Assembly: GCF_000341105.1 (NCBI RefSeq)
Contig: NZ_ANBB01000085.1
Span: 1-34,090, forward strand
DNA from: Nocardiopsis potens DSM 45234
Lineage (GTDB): Bacteria > Actinomycetota > Actinomycetes > Streptosporangiales > Streptosporangiaceae
DNA length: 34,090 bases
Direction: 5' to 3'
Shown one piece after another: positions 14,725-24,520 of this stretch. Position 1 is the first letter of the stretch. The number at the start of each line of letters is the position of its first letter. The position numbers and the translations under genes are program-made. Below the pieces are notes generated by a model. The model searched no databases and had not been told where the DNA came from. It was given only the letters and a program-made list of their open reading frames with translations.

Positions 14725-15978
14725 TCAGCCCTTCTTCTTGGCGGCGGCCTTGGCGGCCTTCTTGAAGTCGCGGACCTCGGTGAGGGTCTGGTCGTCGACG
14801 ACGTCGGCGATGGAGCGGCGGGAGTCCTCCTCGCCGTAGGGGCCGGCGGCCTGGCGCCAGCCGGCCGGGTGGACGCCCATCTGCTTGCCGAGGAGCGCGA
14901 TGAAGATGCGGGCCTTCTGGTCGCCGTAGCCGGGGAGGGCCTTGAGGCGGCGGAGGAGTTCGCGGCCGTCCGGGGCGCCTTCGGTCCAGACGGCTTCGGC
15001 GCGGCCCCCGTAGTCGGCGGCCAGGGCGGCGCACAGCGCCTGGACCCGCTTGGCCATCGAGGAGGGGAAGCGGTGCACCGCGGGGGTCTGCGCGAAGGCC
15101 TCTGCGAGCTCTTCGGGGTCGCGGGCGGCGATGTCGGCGGCGTCCAGGGTGCCGAGGCGGTCGGCGATCTTCTTCGGGCCGGCGAAGGCGACCTCCATGG
15201 CGATCTGCTGGTCCAGGAGCATCCCGATCATGAGGGCGAGCGGTTCCTCGGTGAGGAGGGCGTCGGCCCCGGGGTCTCCGGTGAGGTGAAGCGTGCGTTC
15301 CATGCCCCGATCCTGCCACCGGTCGGGGGGCGGAGCGGCCTCCGGCGGCCGGGTGTCCGGTCCCCGGGTGCGCGCCGGCCGCGGGGGCGGCACCTGCGCG
15401 CCGGTCAGGCCGGTGACCAGGACGTCGATGATGCGGGCGCGCTCTTCGGGGCCGGGCAGGTCGCGGCGGCTCATCAGGCGCAGCGCCAGCATCCCGGAGA
15501 GCAGGTCGGCGGCGATGAGGGGGTCGGTCTCCGGGGGGAGTTCGCCGGTGGCGACGTGCCGGCCGAGCACCTCGGCGAAGATCTCGGTGCGCCGGTCCAG
15601 CAGGGAGCGGGTCAGCTCGGCGAAGGCGGGGTCCCGGGCGGACTCGGCGAGCACGGTGCGGAGCAGGCCGGAGCGGGCGGGCTCGCCGAAGAGCTCCATG
15701 ACGAGGGCGGCCAGCGCCTCCAGGTCGCCGCGGAGCGTCCCGGTGGCGGGCGGGCGGATCAGCCCGGTGCTCTGCGAGGCCATCGCGGACAGGATCAGCT
15801 CCCGCTTGGTGGGGAAGCGGCGGAACACGGTGGCCCGGCCGACCCCGGCGCGCGCGGCGACCTCGTCGAAGGTCATGTCGGCGCCGCGCTCGGCGATCAG
15901 GTCGAGCACCGCGGCGCGGATCGCCTCGTCGACCGCCGGGTCCGGCGCCCGCCCCCGCCGCGCGCTCTCCCCGCTCAT
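14725..15978 (-). CDS. TetR regulator fused in frame to a HhH-GPD-type DNA repair domain
   Basis: 417 residues from ATG 15978, which has AGGAGGG upstream. Residues 13-60 are a TetR helix-turn-helix (FDEVAARAGVGRATVFRRFPTK), followed by the ligand domain to about 200 and a Pro/Arg-rich linker. From Met226 (ATG 15303) the sequence is a complete HhH-GPD-type base-excision-repair-like protein (RTLHLTGDPGADALL, GMLLDQQIAMEVAF, hairpin LPGYGDQK at about 348), a family usually about 190 residues long and free-standing. The catalytic Asp expected after the hairpin is not evident. No stop separates the parts. Met226 has only a weak ribosome site, so this is a true fusion, a gene with an internal start, or a lost stop. 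The TetR part probably controls the divergent monooxygenase. Confidence 0.75.
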   Translation of the reverse strand: MSGESARRGRAPDPAVDEAIRAAVLDLIAERGADMTFDEVAARAGVGRATVFRRFPTKRELILSAMASQSTGLIRPPATGTLRGDLEALAALVMELFGEPARSGLLRTVLAESARDPAFAELTRSLLDRRTEIFAEVLGRHVATGELPPETDPLIAADLLSGMLALRLMSRRDLPGPEERARIIDVLVTGLTGAQVPPPRPARTRGPDTRPPEAAPPPDRWQDRGMERTLHLTGDPGADALLTEEPLALMIGMLLDQQIAMEVAFAGPKKIADRLGTLDAADIAARDPEELAEAFAQTPAVHRFPSSMAKRVQALCAALAADYGGRAEAVWTEGAPDGRELLRRLKALPGYGDQKARIFIALLGKQMGVHPAGWRQAAGPYGEEDSRRSIADVVDDQTLTEVRDFKKAAKAAAKKKG

Positions 15979-16062
15979 CCCGATCCCTCCTGGGAAACGC
16001 TCCGGACCGGTCGCCGTCCGAACGGCCGCCGACCGAACGATCACCTGCTTCCGGGATTGACA

Positions 16063-16109
16063 GTATCAGATACTCGGAGTATCACTTGGGTTGTGATACT
16101 CCGAGTCTC
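16063..16109. promoter_or_regulatory. TetR-type operator in the divergent promoter
   Basis: GATACTCGGAGTATC (16069-16083) is a perfect 7-1-7 palindrome. GATACTCCGAGTCTC (16095-16109) repeats it with one mismatched arm base, centres 26 bp apart. GTATCAGATAC (16063-16073) adds an overlapping half. Flanking bases extend the two sites into a larger inverted repeat. Position between tetR and the monooxygenase fits autoregulation and repression of both. Confidence 0.75.
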
Positions 16110-16134
16110 AGGTAAGTGATCCGAGGAGGATCGG

Positions 16135-17598
<1,464 letters not shown>

Positions 17599-18054
17599 GC
17601 GCCGTCCCGGTCACCGGGAGGTCCCTTCACGCCCTTCCGGGGCCGCCGGTCCGAGGCGCCCGTCCCGGCCCTCCGGCCCGTCCCCGATGCGGGCGCGGCG
17701 GAGCGGACCCGGGCGCCGCCCGGGTCCGGGCCGCCGGCGGAAGAGGCCCGCCCCGGGGGGGCGTCCCCAGATCGCCCGCCGCTCTCGATTCCCCTCGCGG
17801 ACCCGAGAGGCGGGCCGCAGAGGCGCCATTCCCGGGGTCGGGCTCCCCTGGTGCGGAAAAGCCCCGGAGCGGGCGGGGAACCGGAAGCGGCAGGCGGGCA
17901 GGGCCCCGGGCGGGCGGCGGAGCGGGGCTCCCCGGCGGCGGGACGGGGGCCGCCTGCGACCGGACGGCGGGCCGGTCGGCCCCCGGCGATACCATCGTCG
18001 TCCGGCGCACCCAGGAGGGGCGCCGTTCCCGCTCTTCACAGCCCCGGAGGCCCG
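17599..18054. other. Intergenic gap without a supported gene
   Basis: 456 bp of GC-rich sequence. Open frames exist on both strands but none looks coding. A short CCCGGTCACCGGG palindrome sits soon after the monooxygenase stop and could be part of a terminator. The promoter of the following pair should lie near its right end, but no clear boxes are visible. Confidence 0.4.
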
Positions 18055-18456
18055 ATGCCCCCAATACTCATGCAGGTGTTCAGCGTGGCGCCGCTCACCA
18101 TCGCCGCGGTGGTCGGGCTCGCCCTGATCGCCAAGGTCCCCAAGGCGGCCCGGGGCATGGCCCTGACCGGTCTCATCCTGATGCTCGGCGCGCAGCTGGT
18201 CTTCCTGGTCAACATGTTCGTGCTCGGCAACCTGTACGGCACCCTCGACGAGGAGCTGCTCGTTCCGCTGACCCAGGTGGTGAGCGTCCTCGGAGTGCTG
18301 CTGGAGGGGATCGGGTTCCTGCTGCTCGGCCTGGCCGCCACCCGGCGCGCCAAGCGCCCCGCCCCCGCGCCCGCGATGGCCGGCGCCCCGGCGCCGCAGC
18401 CGGGCGGCCCGGGCCCCTTCCCGCCGCACCCCGGACCGAACGGAGTCCGCCACTAG
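18055..18456 (+). CDS. Small membrane protein with Pro-rich tail (first of a pair)
   Basis: 133 residues: hydrophobic segments at about 8-25, 33-57 and 70-98, then an Ala/Pro/Gly-rich tail (PAPAPAMAGAPAPQPGGPGP). ATG 18055 follows CCGGAGG. Family not recognised. The stop TAG overlaps the GTG of the next gene, so the two are co-translated. Confidence 0.7.
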   Translation: MPPILMQVFSVAPLTIAAVVGLALIAKVPKAARGMALTGLILMLGAQLVFLVNMFVLGNLYGTLDEELLVPLTQVVSVLGVLLEGIGFLLLGLAATRRAKRPAPAPAMAGAPAPQPGGPGPFPPHPGPNGVRH

Positions 18457-19013
18457 TGTTCACTTACATCGTCGGCGGCCTCGGAGCCGCCCTCTCCGCC
18501 CTGGCGGGCGTGGCAGGCCTGATCGTCCTGGTCCGCGCCGGCCGGGCGCAGAACTCCCGCGGGCTCATCGCCACCGCGGGGATCCTGTTCATCGTGTACG
18601 CGCTGGTCTCCGCGGCGGTCCGGGTCTACTTCGCCTTCTTCGCCTACAGCCTGGGCTTCACGCCCGGGCCCCCGTCGTCCTTCTCCTCGGTGATGCAGAA
18701 CGTGCTGCTGCCGGTGTGGAACTTCGCGGGCCCGCTGCTGTCGGCCGCCGCGGTGGTGATGCTGCTGATCGCCGCGTTCCGCACCCCCGGCGAGCAGGGC
18801 CCTGCGGCGCCGCCGGACCACGGCCGTCCGGTGCACGCGCAGCCGCCGCACCCCCGGCCGCCGTACGGGCCCCCGGTGCCCGGCGGGCCGCGGCCCGCGG
18901 GGCCGCCGCCGGGCCCGCCCGCACCGCCCATGCCGCCCATGCCGCCCGCCGGCGGTCCTCCCGCCGGGCCGCCGCCCGCCGGCCCTCCTCCCGGACCGCC
19001 CGCCGCGGGCTGA
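18456..19013 (+). CDS. Small membrane protein with long Pro/Gly-rich tail (second of a pair)
   Basis: 185 residues from GTG 18456 (TAGTG overlap). There are three hydrophobic stretches (about 2-27, 35-62 and 82-108), then a tail of about 70 residues dominated by Pro and Gly (PPGPPAPPMPPMPPAGG and similar). Layout mirrors the preceding protein, so they may be divergent paralogues forming a hetero-complex (inference). Proline-rich cytoplasmic tails of this type occur on many actinobacterial cell-envelope proteins. Confidence 0.7.
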   Translation: MFTYIVGGLGAALSALAGVAGLIVLVRAGRAQNSRGLIATAGILFIVYALVSAAVRVYFAFFAYSLGFTPGPPSSFSSVMQNVLLPVWNFAGPLLSAAAVVMLLIAAFRTPGEQGPAAPPDHGRPVHAQPPHPRPPYGPPVPGGPRPAGPPPGPPAPPMPPMPPAGGPPAGPPPAGPPPGPPAAG

Positions 19014-19120
19014 CCCCCTTCCGACCGCCTCCGTCCACAGCCGGGCACGGCGCCCTTGACGCCCGGCCCCGCGGCGGGTGAGGCTCCTCACATCCGTACC
19101 GCGAGTGGGAGGAGACACCG

Positions 19121-19882
19121 ATGGGCGGAGGCGGTCACCGGGTCGGCGAGGGCCCGCACCCCGTGGTGGCGCTGCACGGCTGGTTCGGTTCGGGGGCGTC
19201 CTGGGCGCCGCTCTGGCCGCACCTGGACGGCGGCGCCTTCAGCTACGTGTTCCCCGACTACCGGGGCTATGGGGAGCGCCGGTCGGAACCGGGCGAGTAC
19301 ACCCTGGCCGAGGCGGCGTCGGACGTCCTGGCGCTCGCCGACTCGCTCGGCTGGGAGCGGTTCTCCATGGTCGGGCACTCCATGGGCGGCAGCGTGATGC
19401 AGCGGGTGCTGGCCGACGCCCCGGAGCGGGTCCGCGGGCTGGTCGGCATCTCGCCGGTGCCGGCCGGCGGGGTGCCGTTCGACGCCGAGACCCGGGCGCT
19501 GTTCGACGGCGCCGCGGACGACCCGGCCAAGCGCCGCGCCATCCTCGACATGACCACCGGCAACCGGCTCACCGGGGTGTGGCTGGACGCCATGGTGGCC
19601 CACTCGCTGTCCGCCTCCGACCGGGACGCCTTCGCCGCCTACCTGAAGGCCTGGGCCGACACCGACTTCCACGGCGAGATCGAGGGCAGCCCGGTGCCGG
19701 TGCGGCTCATCGTCGGCGGGCACGACCCGGCCCTCGGCGCGCCGGCCATGGCCGGCACCTTCCGGAAGTGGTACCCCGACTCCGAGGTCGAGGTGCTGAA
19801 CGACGCCGGGCACTACGCCGTCGACGAGGCCCCGGTGGCGGTGGCCACGCTCATCGAGCGGCACCTGGCGGGGGTCGCGTGA
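19121..19882 (+). CDS. Alpha/beta hydrolase
   Basis: 253 residues with the alpha/beta-hydrolase fold. The oxyanion-region motif is LHGWFGSG, the nucleophile elbow GHSMGG (Ser about 87), the acid GGHDPAL (Asp about 202) and the histidine DAGHYAVDE (His about 231). No signal peptide. ATG 19121 follows GGGAGGAGA. Its stop overlaps the GTG of the P450 gene (GTGA), implying a two-gene unit in which an ester or lactone and an oxidation step act on related substrates (inference). Confidence 0.85.
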   Translation: MGGGGHRVGEGPHPVVALHGWFGSGASWAPLWPHLDGGAFSYVFPDYRGYGERRSEPGEYTLAEAASDVLALADSLGWERFSMVGHSMGGSVMQRVLADAPERVRGLVGISPVPAGGVPFDAETRALFDGAADDPAKRRAILDMTTGNRLTGVWLDAMVAHSLSASDRDAFAAYLKAWADTDFHGEIEGSPVPVRLIVGGHDPALGAPAMAGTFRKWYPDSEVEVLNDAGHYAVDEAPVAVATLIERHLAGVA

Positions 19883-21144
19883 ACGCCGGCGCCCCGGCGG
19901 GCGCCGCCCCGGACGTCTTCGACCCGCGGGTGTTCGCCGGCGGGCTGCCGCACCGGGCGCTGCGGCTGCTCCGCGACACCGACCCGGTGTCCTGGCAGGA
20001 GGAGCACGAGGTGGGCCCGTGGCCGGCCGGGCCCGGCTTCTGGGCGGTCACCCGGCACGCAGACGTGCGGCACGTGCTGCGCACCCCCGAGGTGTTCTCC
20101 TCGCACGCCGGCGCCACCCAGATCCGCGACCCGGACCCCGGCGACCTGCCGTTCCTGCGGCGCACCATCCTCAACATGGACCCGCCCGAGCACCTGCGGC
20201 TGCGCCGGGTGGCGAGCTCGGTGTTCACCCGGCGGCGGCTGGAGCGGTTCGGCGCCGCGGTCTCCGCGCGGGCCCGCGCGCTGCTGCAGGAGGCGGCCCG
20301 GCGCGGCCGCTGCGACCTGCCCGCCGACGTCACCGACGACTTCCCGCTGGCCAACCTGGGCGAGCTGCTCGGCGTCCCGCCCGGGGACCGGCACCTGATG
20401 CTGGCCTGGACCAACCGCGTCATCGGCTACCAGGACGCCGAGCACGCGCACCTGGTGACCGGTTCCGACGGCCGCCCGGTCAACCCGCGCTCGCCGCGGA
20501 TGCTGGGCGACATGTTCGACTACGCCTCCGCGCTGGCCGAGGAGAAACGCCGCCGCCCCGCCGAGGACCTGATGACCGCCCTGGTCCAGGCCGAGGTGGA
20601 CGGCCGCCGGCTGGACGACTCCGAGCTGCGGATGTTCTTCTTCCTGCTGGTCGTCGCCGGGAACGACACGGTGCGCAGCGCCCTGCCCGGCGGACTGCTG
20701 GCGCTACTGGAGCATCCGGGGGAGTTCGCCCGGCTGGAGGCCGACCCGTCGCTGCTCCCCTCGGCGGTGGAGGAGATGCTGCGCTGGCACCCGCCGGTGC
20801 TGACCTTCCGCCGGACCGCGGTCCGCGACACCGAGCTGGCCGGGCGGCGCATCGCCGCGGGCGACAAGGTGGTCGTCTACCACTGCTCGGCCCACTTCGA
20901 CGAGCGCGCCCTCCCCGACCCGTACCGGTTCGACATCGCCCGCTCCCCCAACCCCCACCTGGCCTTCGGGGACGGGCCGCACCTGTGCATGGGGGCGCAC
21001 TTCGCGCGGATGCAGATGCGCGCGTTCTTCACCGAGCTGCTCCGGCTGGCGCACCGCCCCGAACCGGACGGCCCGCCGACCCGGCTGACCTCCAACTTCA
21101 TCAACGGCATCAGCCACCTGCCGCTGCGCTGGCGCCCCCGCTGA
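19879..21144 (+). CDS. Cytochrome P450
   Basis: 421 residues from GTG 19879. Motifs: MDPPEHLRLRR (about 100), I-helix VAGNDTVR (about 259; the usual AGxxT acid-alcohol pair is present as D-T), ExxR in EEMLRW (about 298), and the heme loop FGDGPHLCMGAHFAR with the thiolate Cys at about 370. Overall like the actinobacterial CYP124/125/142 group that hydroxylates sterol side chains or branched lipids, though the exact family needs a search. Ferredoxin and reductase are not encoded next to it. Translationally coupled to the upstream hydrolase. Confidence 0.92.
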   Translation: MNAGAPAGAAPDVFDPRVFAGGLPHRALRLLRDTDPVSWQEEHEVGPWPAGPGFWAVTRHADVRHVLRTPEVFSSHAGATQIRDPDPGDLPFLRRTILNMDPPEHLRLRRVASSVFTRRRLERFGAAVSARARALLQEAARRGRCDLPADVTDDFPLANLGELLGVPPGDRHLMLAWTNRVIGYQDAEHAHLVTGSDGRPVNPRSPRMLGDMFDYASALAEEKRRRPAEDLMTALVQAEVDGRRLDDSELRMFFFLLVVAGNDTVRSALPGGLLALLEHPGEFARLEADPSLLPSAVEEMLRWHPPVLTFRRTAVRDTELAGRRIAAGDKVVVYHCSAHFDERALPDPYRFDIARSPNPHLAFGDGPHLCMGAHFARMQMRAFFTELLRLAHRPEPDGPPTRLTSNFINGISHLPLRWRPR

Positions 21145-21271
21145 CCCGCCGGGCGGCGCGCCGGGCCGGGAGCGGCCGCGCCTCCGCGCCGTTCCCGGTC
21201 CGGCGGCGGACGGCGGGCGCCGGTCCCCCTCCCCCGGTGCGGCGGGCGCGGCCGGCGGCCCTGGAGCGGGG

Positions 21272-22105
21272 TCAGTCGGCGGCCCGGGCCGGTGCGGCCA
21301 GGGCCGCGACCGCTTCGACGAAGGCGCGGCAGCGGGCGAACTCGACCGGGGTGAAGGGGACCTGCCCGCGGTGGAGGGTCAGCGTCCCGCCGCCGGGGAC
21401 GGCCAGGGTCATCGCGGTGCCGGCCAGGCCCTCGGTGTCCTCTCCCTCCCGCCGGGGGCCGCCGCGCACCGCGCCGTCCGCGCCGACCAGGGCCGCCAGT
21501 GCGCCGTCCGGCTCCATCCCGCCGGCCGCGACGGCGGCGGCCAGGGAGAGGGCCCGGCTGGTGGTGTCGCTGAGCTCGCGCACCTCGGCCGGTTCCACCA
21601 CGGGGTCCCGGCCTCCGGCGCGCAACACCGCCCCGCGCAGCCGGTCCGGCCCCACCCGGGCCGGGGCGGTCAGGTAGAAGTCGTCCACCGCCCGCCCGGC
21701 TCCCGGGTGCACCTGCACCAGGCGGATGTCCACGCCCAGCCCGGCCAGCCGGGAGGTCAGCGCGGCCAGCCCGCCGGGCAGGTCCTCCACCGCCACCCGC
21801 AGCCGCCACAGCCGCTCGCCGCCGGTACCGCGCGGCCGGCGCGCCGGCCGCGGCCCGCCCCGGTGCTGCCTCCGCCAGCGGTGGGCCGAGGAGATGAGCA
21901 CCAGGGCGGCGCCGAGGCCGATCAGCAGGGCTCCGCCGCCCTCGCTGTGCCCGAGTGCGATCACCAGGAGGTGCGCCGCGCCGCCGGCCAGCAGCAGCGC
22001 CCCGATCTCCAGCGCCTCCCGCCCCAGGAACCCGCGGCGTTCGGCGGTCCCGGTCGTGCTCTCCGGACCTGCGGTGTCCGGTCCGTCTGCTCCGTCTGCT
22101 CCCAT
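21272..22105 (-). CDS. ACT-domain membrane-anchored protein
   Basis: 277 residues. Two hydrophobic helices (about 33-52 and 57-72) are followed by a basic linker and an ACT-like domain (about 97-170: LWRLRVAVEDLPGGLAALTSRLAGLGVDIRLVQVHP). A C-terminal region of about 100 residues (VPFTPVEFARCRAFVEAVAAL at the end) is not recognised. ACT domains bind small ligands such as amino acids, so a sensory role is possible. The ribosome site is weak and the start may be slightly downstream. It is convergent with the P450 gene, and the 130-bp gap between them holds only imperfect GC-rich inverted repeats. Confidence 0.7.
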   Translation of the reverse strand: MGADGADGPDTAGPESTTGTAERRGFLGREALEIGALLLAGGAAHLLVIALGHSEGGGALLIGLGAALVLISSAHRWRRQHRGGPRPARRPRGTGGERLWRLRVAVEDLPGGLAALTSRLAGLGVDIRLVQVHPGAGRAVDDFYLTAPARVGPDRLRGAVLRAGGRDPVVEPAEVRELSDTTSRALSLAAAVAAGGMEPDGALAALVGADGAVRGGPRREGEDTEGLAGTAMTLAVPGGGTLTLHRGQVPFTPVEFARCRAFVEAVAALAAPARAAD

Positions 22106-22335
22106 GGCGGCGATGGTGCCCGACCGGTGTTGCGGGCGATCGCGCCCGCATGACGCGGCCGTTACCGGGCGGCGTGAGCCCCCTCACCCGGCCCGGCGGC
22201 GCCGCCTCCGGCACCGGGTCCGGCGGGCGGTCCGCTCGGCGGCGTCCCCGGGGGCCGCCGGGGCAGGCGGGCGGGAAAGCCGGCAGGGAAAGGGGCGCGG
22301 GTGCGGGAGGGCGCCCGCCCTTCCCGGCGGCGGTC

Positions 22336-23106
22336 TCAGGCGGGTTCGGGGCGGGGGGCCTGCTCCGTTCCGTCCGGGCGGTCGCCCTTCTCCCGATCGA
22401 GGTCGCAGCGGAGCCAGCGCTCGACCTCCATCACGTGCATGGTGGCGGCGGCGCGGGCGGCGTCCGGGTCGCGGGCGAGCAGGGCCTGGTAGATGCGCTG
22501 GTGGTCGTCGCGGAGGCGGGCGGTCTGCCCGGCCTCGCGGTGGCCGCTCCACACCCGGGCGTTGAAGGTGCGCGAGGAGAGCCCGTCGTTGATCGCGGCC
22601 AGCGTGGCGTTCCCGGTGGTCTGCACGATCGCCTGGTGGAAGGTGAGGTCGGCGGCGACGGCCTCGCGCTCGCCGCCGCCCTCCGCCATCCGCTCCAGGA
22701 TGGCGCCGATCCGCCGCAGCTGCTCGTCGGTGGCGCGGGCGGCGGCCAGCGCGGTGGCGGCCGGCTCCAGCATCCGGCGCACCTGGAGCACCTCGATCAG
22801 GGTGTCGCCCTGGGAGATCTCGGCCAGCACCGAGAAGGTCTCCAGCAGGTCGCCCGGGCGCAGGCCGGTGACGTAGACGCCGGCGCCGTGCCGCACCTCC
22901 AGCACGCCCAGGGTGGTCAGGGTGCGCACCGCCTCGCGCAGCGAGCTGCGCGACACTCCGAACGCCGCGGACAGCTCCCGCTCGGTGGGCAGCCGGTCGC
23001 CGGGGCTCAGCTCGCCCTCGGCGATCATCTCCTTGATCCGCTCGACCGGTCGCCGGGTCACCGGCATCCGCGCCGCGGCGCCTCGCAGGCCGTCAGAGGT
23101 GGTCAC
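22336..23106 (-). CDS. GntR-family regulator, FadR/FCD subfamily
   Basis: 256 residues. The N-terminal winged helix (about 15-85: PVERIKEMIAEGELSPGDRLPTERELSAAFGVSRSSLREAVRTL...GVLEVRHGAGVYV) is followed by an all-helical FCD ligand domain with the metal-binding pattern D..FH (DLTFHQAI) and later His residues. GTG 23106 has GGAAGGA upstream; longer in-frame starts run into the promoter region and look non-coding. FadR-type regulators of this kind (for example LldR) respond to organic acids. Divergent from the FAH-family gene and close to lutABC, it probably responds to lactate, pyruvate or a sugar acid. Confidence 0.88.
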   Translation of the reverse strand: MTTSDGLRGAAARMPVTRRPVERIKEMIAEGELSPGDRLPTERELSAAFGVSRSSLREAVRTLTTLGVLEVRHGAGVYVTGLRPGDLLETFSVLAEISQGDTLIEVLQVRRMLEPAATALAAARATDEQLRRIGAILERMAEGGGEREAVAADLTFHQAIVQTTGNATLAAINDGLSSRTFNARVWSGHREAGQTARLRDDHQRIYQALLARDPDAARAAATMHVMEVERWLRCDLDREKGDRPDGTEQAPRPEPA

Positions 23107-23183
23107 GCAGGGTCCTTCCGCTCCGGCGGGCCGGTGGCGCGGGGCCGCCGGGATTCTCGTCCTCTTCTCTTTCGCACACCATC

Positions 23184-23213
23184 TTGACACCACTCTCGCA
23201 CTGCACGTAGAAG
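23184..23213 (+). promoter_or_regulatory. Predicted promoter of the FAH-family gene
   Basis: TTGACA (23184-23189), an 18-bp spacer and TAGAAG (23208-23213), immediately followed by a putative GntR site. This implies a 5' leader of about 150 nt containing a small hairpin (ACCCGA/TCGGGT, 23228-23245). Confidence 0.45.
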
Positions 23214-23214
23214 A

Positions 23215-23310
23215 GATCAGACCACTTACCCGACCCCTCTCGGGTGAGACCGAGGCGAACCGGCTATTCAACGTCGATCGGCCGACAGCCACGAACGACT
23301 CATCAGACCA
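23215..23310. promoter_or_regulatory. Pair of putative GntR operators
   Basis: ATCAGACCA occurs at 23216-23224 and 23302-23310. On the other strand both read TGGTCTGAT, close to the TGGTC-N-GACCA symmetry of FadR-type sites. The first sits just after the predicted -10 box. Both lie between the GntR and FAH genes. Confidence 0.5.
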
Positions 23311-23369
23311 ATCGACGCGATCTCGGTGCGGTCCGCCGCCCGAGAGCCGCCGCTGGACGGGAGAACGCC

Positions 23370-24248
23370 TTGAAATTCCTGCGCATCGGTGCGCCCGGAG
23401 CGGAGCGCCCCGCGGTGCTCTCCGCCGACGGGACCCCGCTGGACATCTCCGGCATCACCCCCGACGTCGACGGGGCCTTCCTCTCCGGGGACGGCCCGGA
23501 CCGGGTCCGCGCGGCCCTCGCCGGGGGCGCGCTGCCCCCGCTGGAGGGCGCGGCCGGCGCCGGGCGGGAGGGCGGGCCGCGGGTCGGCCCCCCGGTCGCC
23601 CCGGACGGCAAGCTGATCGGCATCGGCACCAACTACTCCGACTATGCGGCGGCCACCGGCGCCGAGCCGCCGGAGCGCCCCATCGTGTTCATCAAGCCCA
23701 CCGACACCGTGGTGGGCCCCTACGACCGGGTGCTCATCCCGCGCGGCTGCTCCGCCACCGACCACGAGGTGGAACTGGCCGTGGTGATCGGCCGGCACGC
23801 CCGCTACCTGGCCTCCGAGAAGGAGGCCGCGGCCGCCGTCGCCGGCTTCACCATCGCCAACGACGTCACCGAGCGGGAGCACCAGTTCGGCCACGGCGGG
23901 CAGTGGGGCAAGGGCAAGTCCTTCGAGACCTTCACCCCGCTGGGCCCCTGGCTGGTCACCCCGGACGAGCTGGACGGCGGCGGCGCCGCGCCGCTGGGGC
24001 TGCGGCTGCGTGTCAACGGCTCCCTGGTCCAGGAGGGCAGCACCGGGGCGATGCTGTTCGGCGTCGCCTACCTGGTCCACCACCTCAGCCACTTCATGGC
24101 GCTGCGCCCGGGCGACGTCATCATCACCGGCACCCCCGCGGGCCCGGCGATGACCCGGCCGGGCACCCCCTACCTGCGGGAGGGCGACGTGATGGAGCTG
24201 GAGATCGACGGGCTGGGCACGCAGCGGCAGCTGCTGGCCGCGGCCTGA
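23370..24248 (+). CDS. Fumarylacetoacetate hydrolase family protein
   Basis: 292 residues from TTG 23370 (GGGAGA upstream; the start MKFLRIG fits the family). The catalytic C-terminal fold has IGIGTNYSDYAA, metal ligands in DHEVELAVVIG (Glu about 133 and 135) and ANDVTERE (Asp about 165), GKSFETFTPLGPWLVT, and GDVIITGTPAGPA. The GKSF.TF.P.GPWLVT pattern is shared by hydrolases of 2,4-diketo-3-deoxy sugar acids, which release pyruvate plus a second acid (L-lactate in the L-fucose/L-rhamnose route), and by other FAH-family enzymes. Nearness to lutABC makes a lactate-releasing reaction attractive but unproven. Confidence 0.8.
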   Translation: MKFLRIGAPGAERPAVLSADGTPLDISGITPDVDGAFLSGDGPDRVRAALAGGALPPLEGAAGAGREGGPRVGPPVAPDGKLIGIGTNYSDYAAATGAEPPERPIVFIKPTDTVVGPYDRVLIPRGCSATDHEVELAVVIGRHARYLASEKEAAAAVAGFTIANDVTEREHQFGHGGQWGKGKSFETFTPLGPWLVTPDELDGGGAAPLGLRLRVNGSLVQEGSTGAMLFGVAYLVHHLSHFMALRPGDVIITGTPAGPAMTRPGTPYLREGDVMELEIDGLGTQRQLLAAA

Positions 24249-24253
24249 ACCGC

Positions 24254-24292
24254 GGGGAGGGGCGCGGGCGGACGCCGTCCGCGCCCCTCCCC
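24254..24292 (+). terminator. Terminator after the FAH-family gene
   Basis: A perfect 14-bp stem (GGGGAGGGGCGCGG / CCGCGCCCCTCCCC) with an 11-nt loop, 5 bp after the stop. It lacks a T run, as is common in actinobacteria. It separates this gene from lutABC. Confidence 0.75.
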
Positions 24293-24458
24293 CGTGCTCC
24301 CGGTACCGCGAGGCCGCCGGCGGACCCCGGCGGCCCGCGGCGCCGGGGGGCACCCGCCGGGGCGGCGGGGCGGTGCGCCGACACGCCTCCCCGGAGCCGG
24401 GGCGCCGCCGCGCCCCGGTCTTAGAGTCGTCACCGACCGGTCCCGCGCCCCCACGAGG

Positions 24459-24491
24459 GCCTTGGCCGGACCGGCCCGCACCGGCCAAGGC
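24459..24491 (+). promoter_or_regulatory. Inverted repeat before lutA
   Basis: GCCTTGGCCGG (24459-24469) and CCGGCCAAGGC (24481-24491) form a perfect 11-bp inverted repeat with an 11-nt spacer, 29 bp before the preferred lutA start. It could be an operator or an RNA hairpin. It also contains the AAGG that would serve the alternative ATG at 24497. Confidence 0.5.
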
Positions 24492-24520
24492 GGGCCATGA
24501 GCGCACGGACGAGGGAGCGC

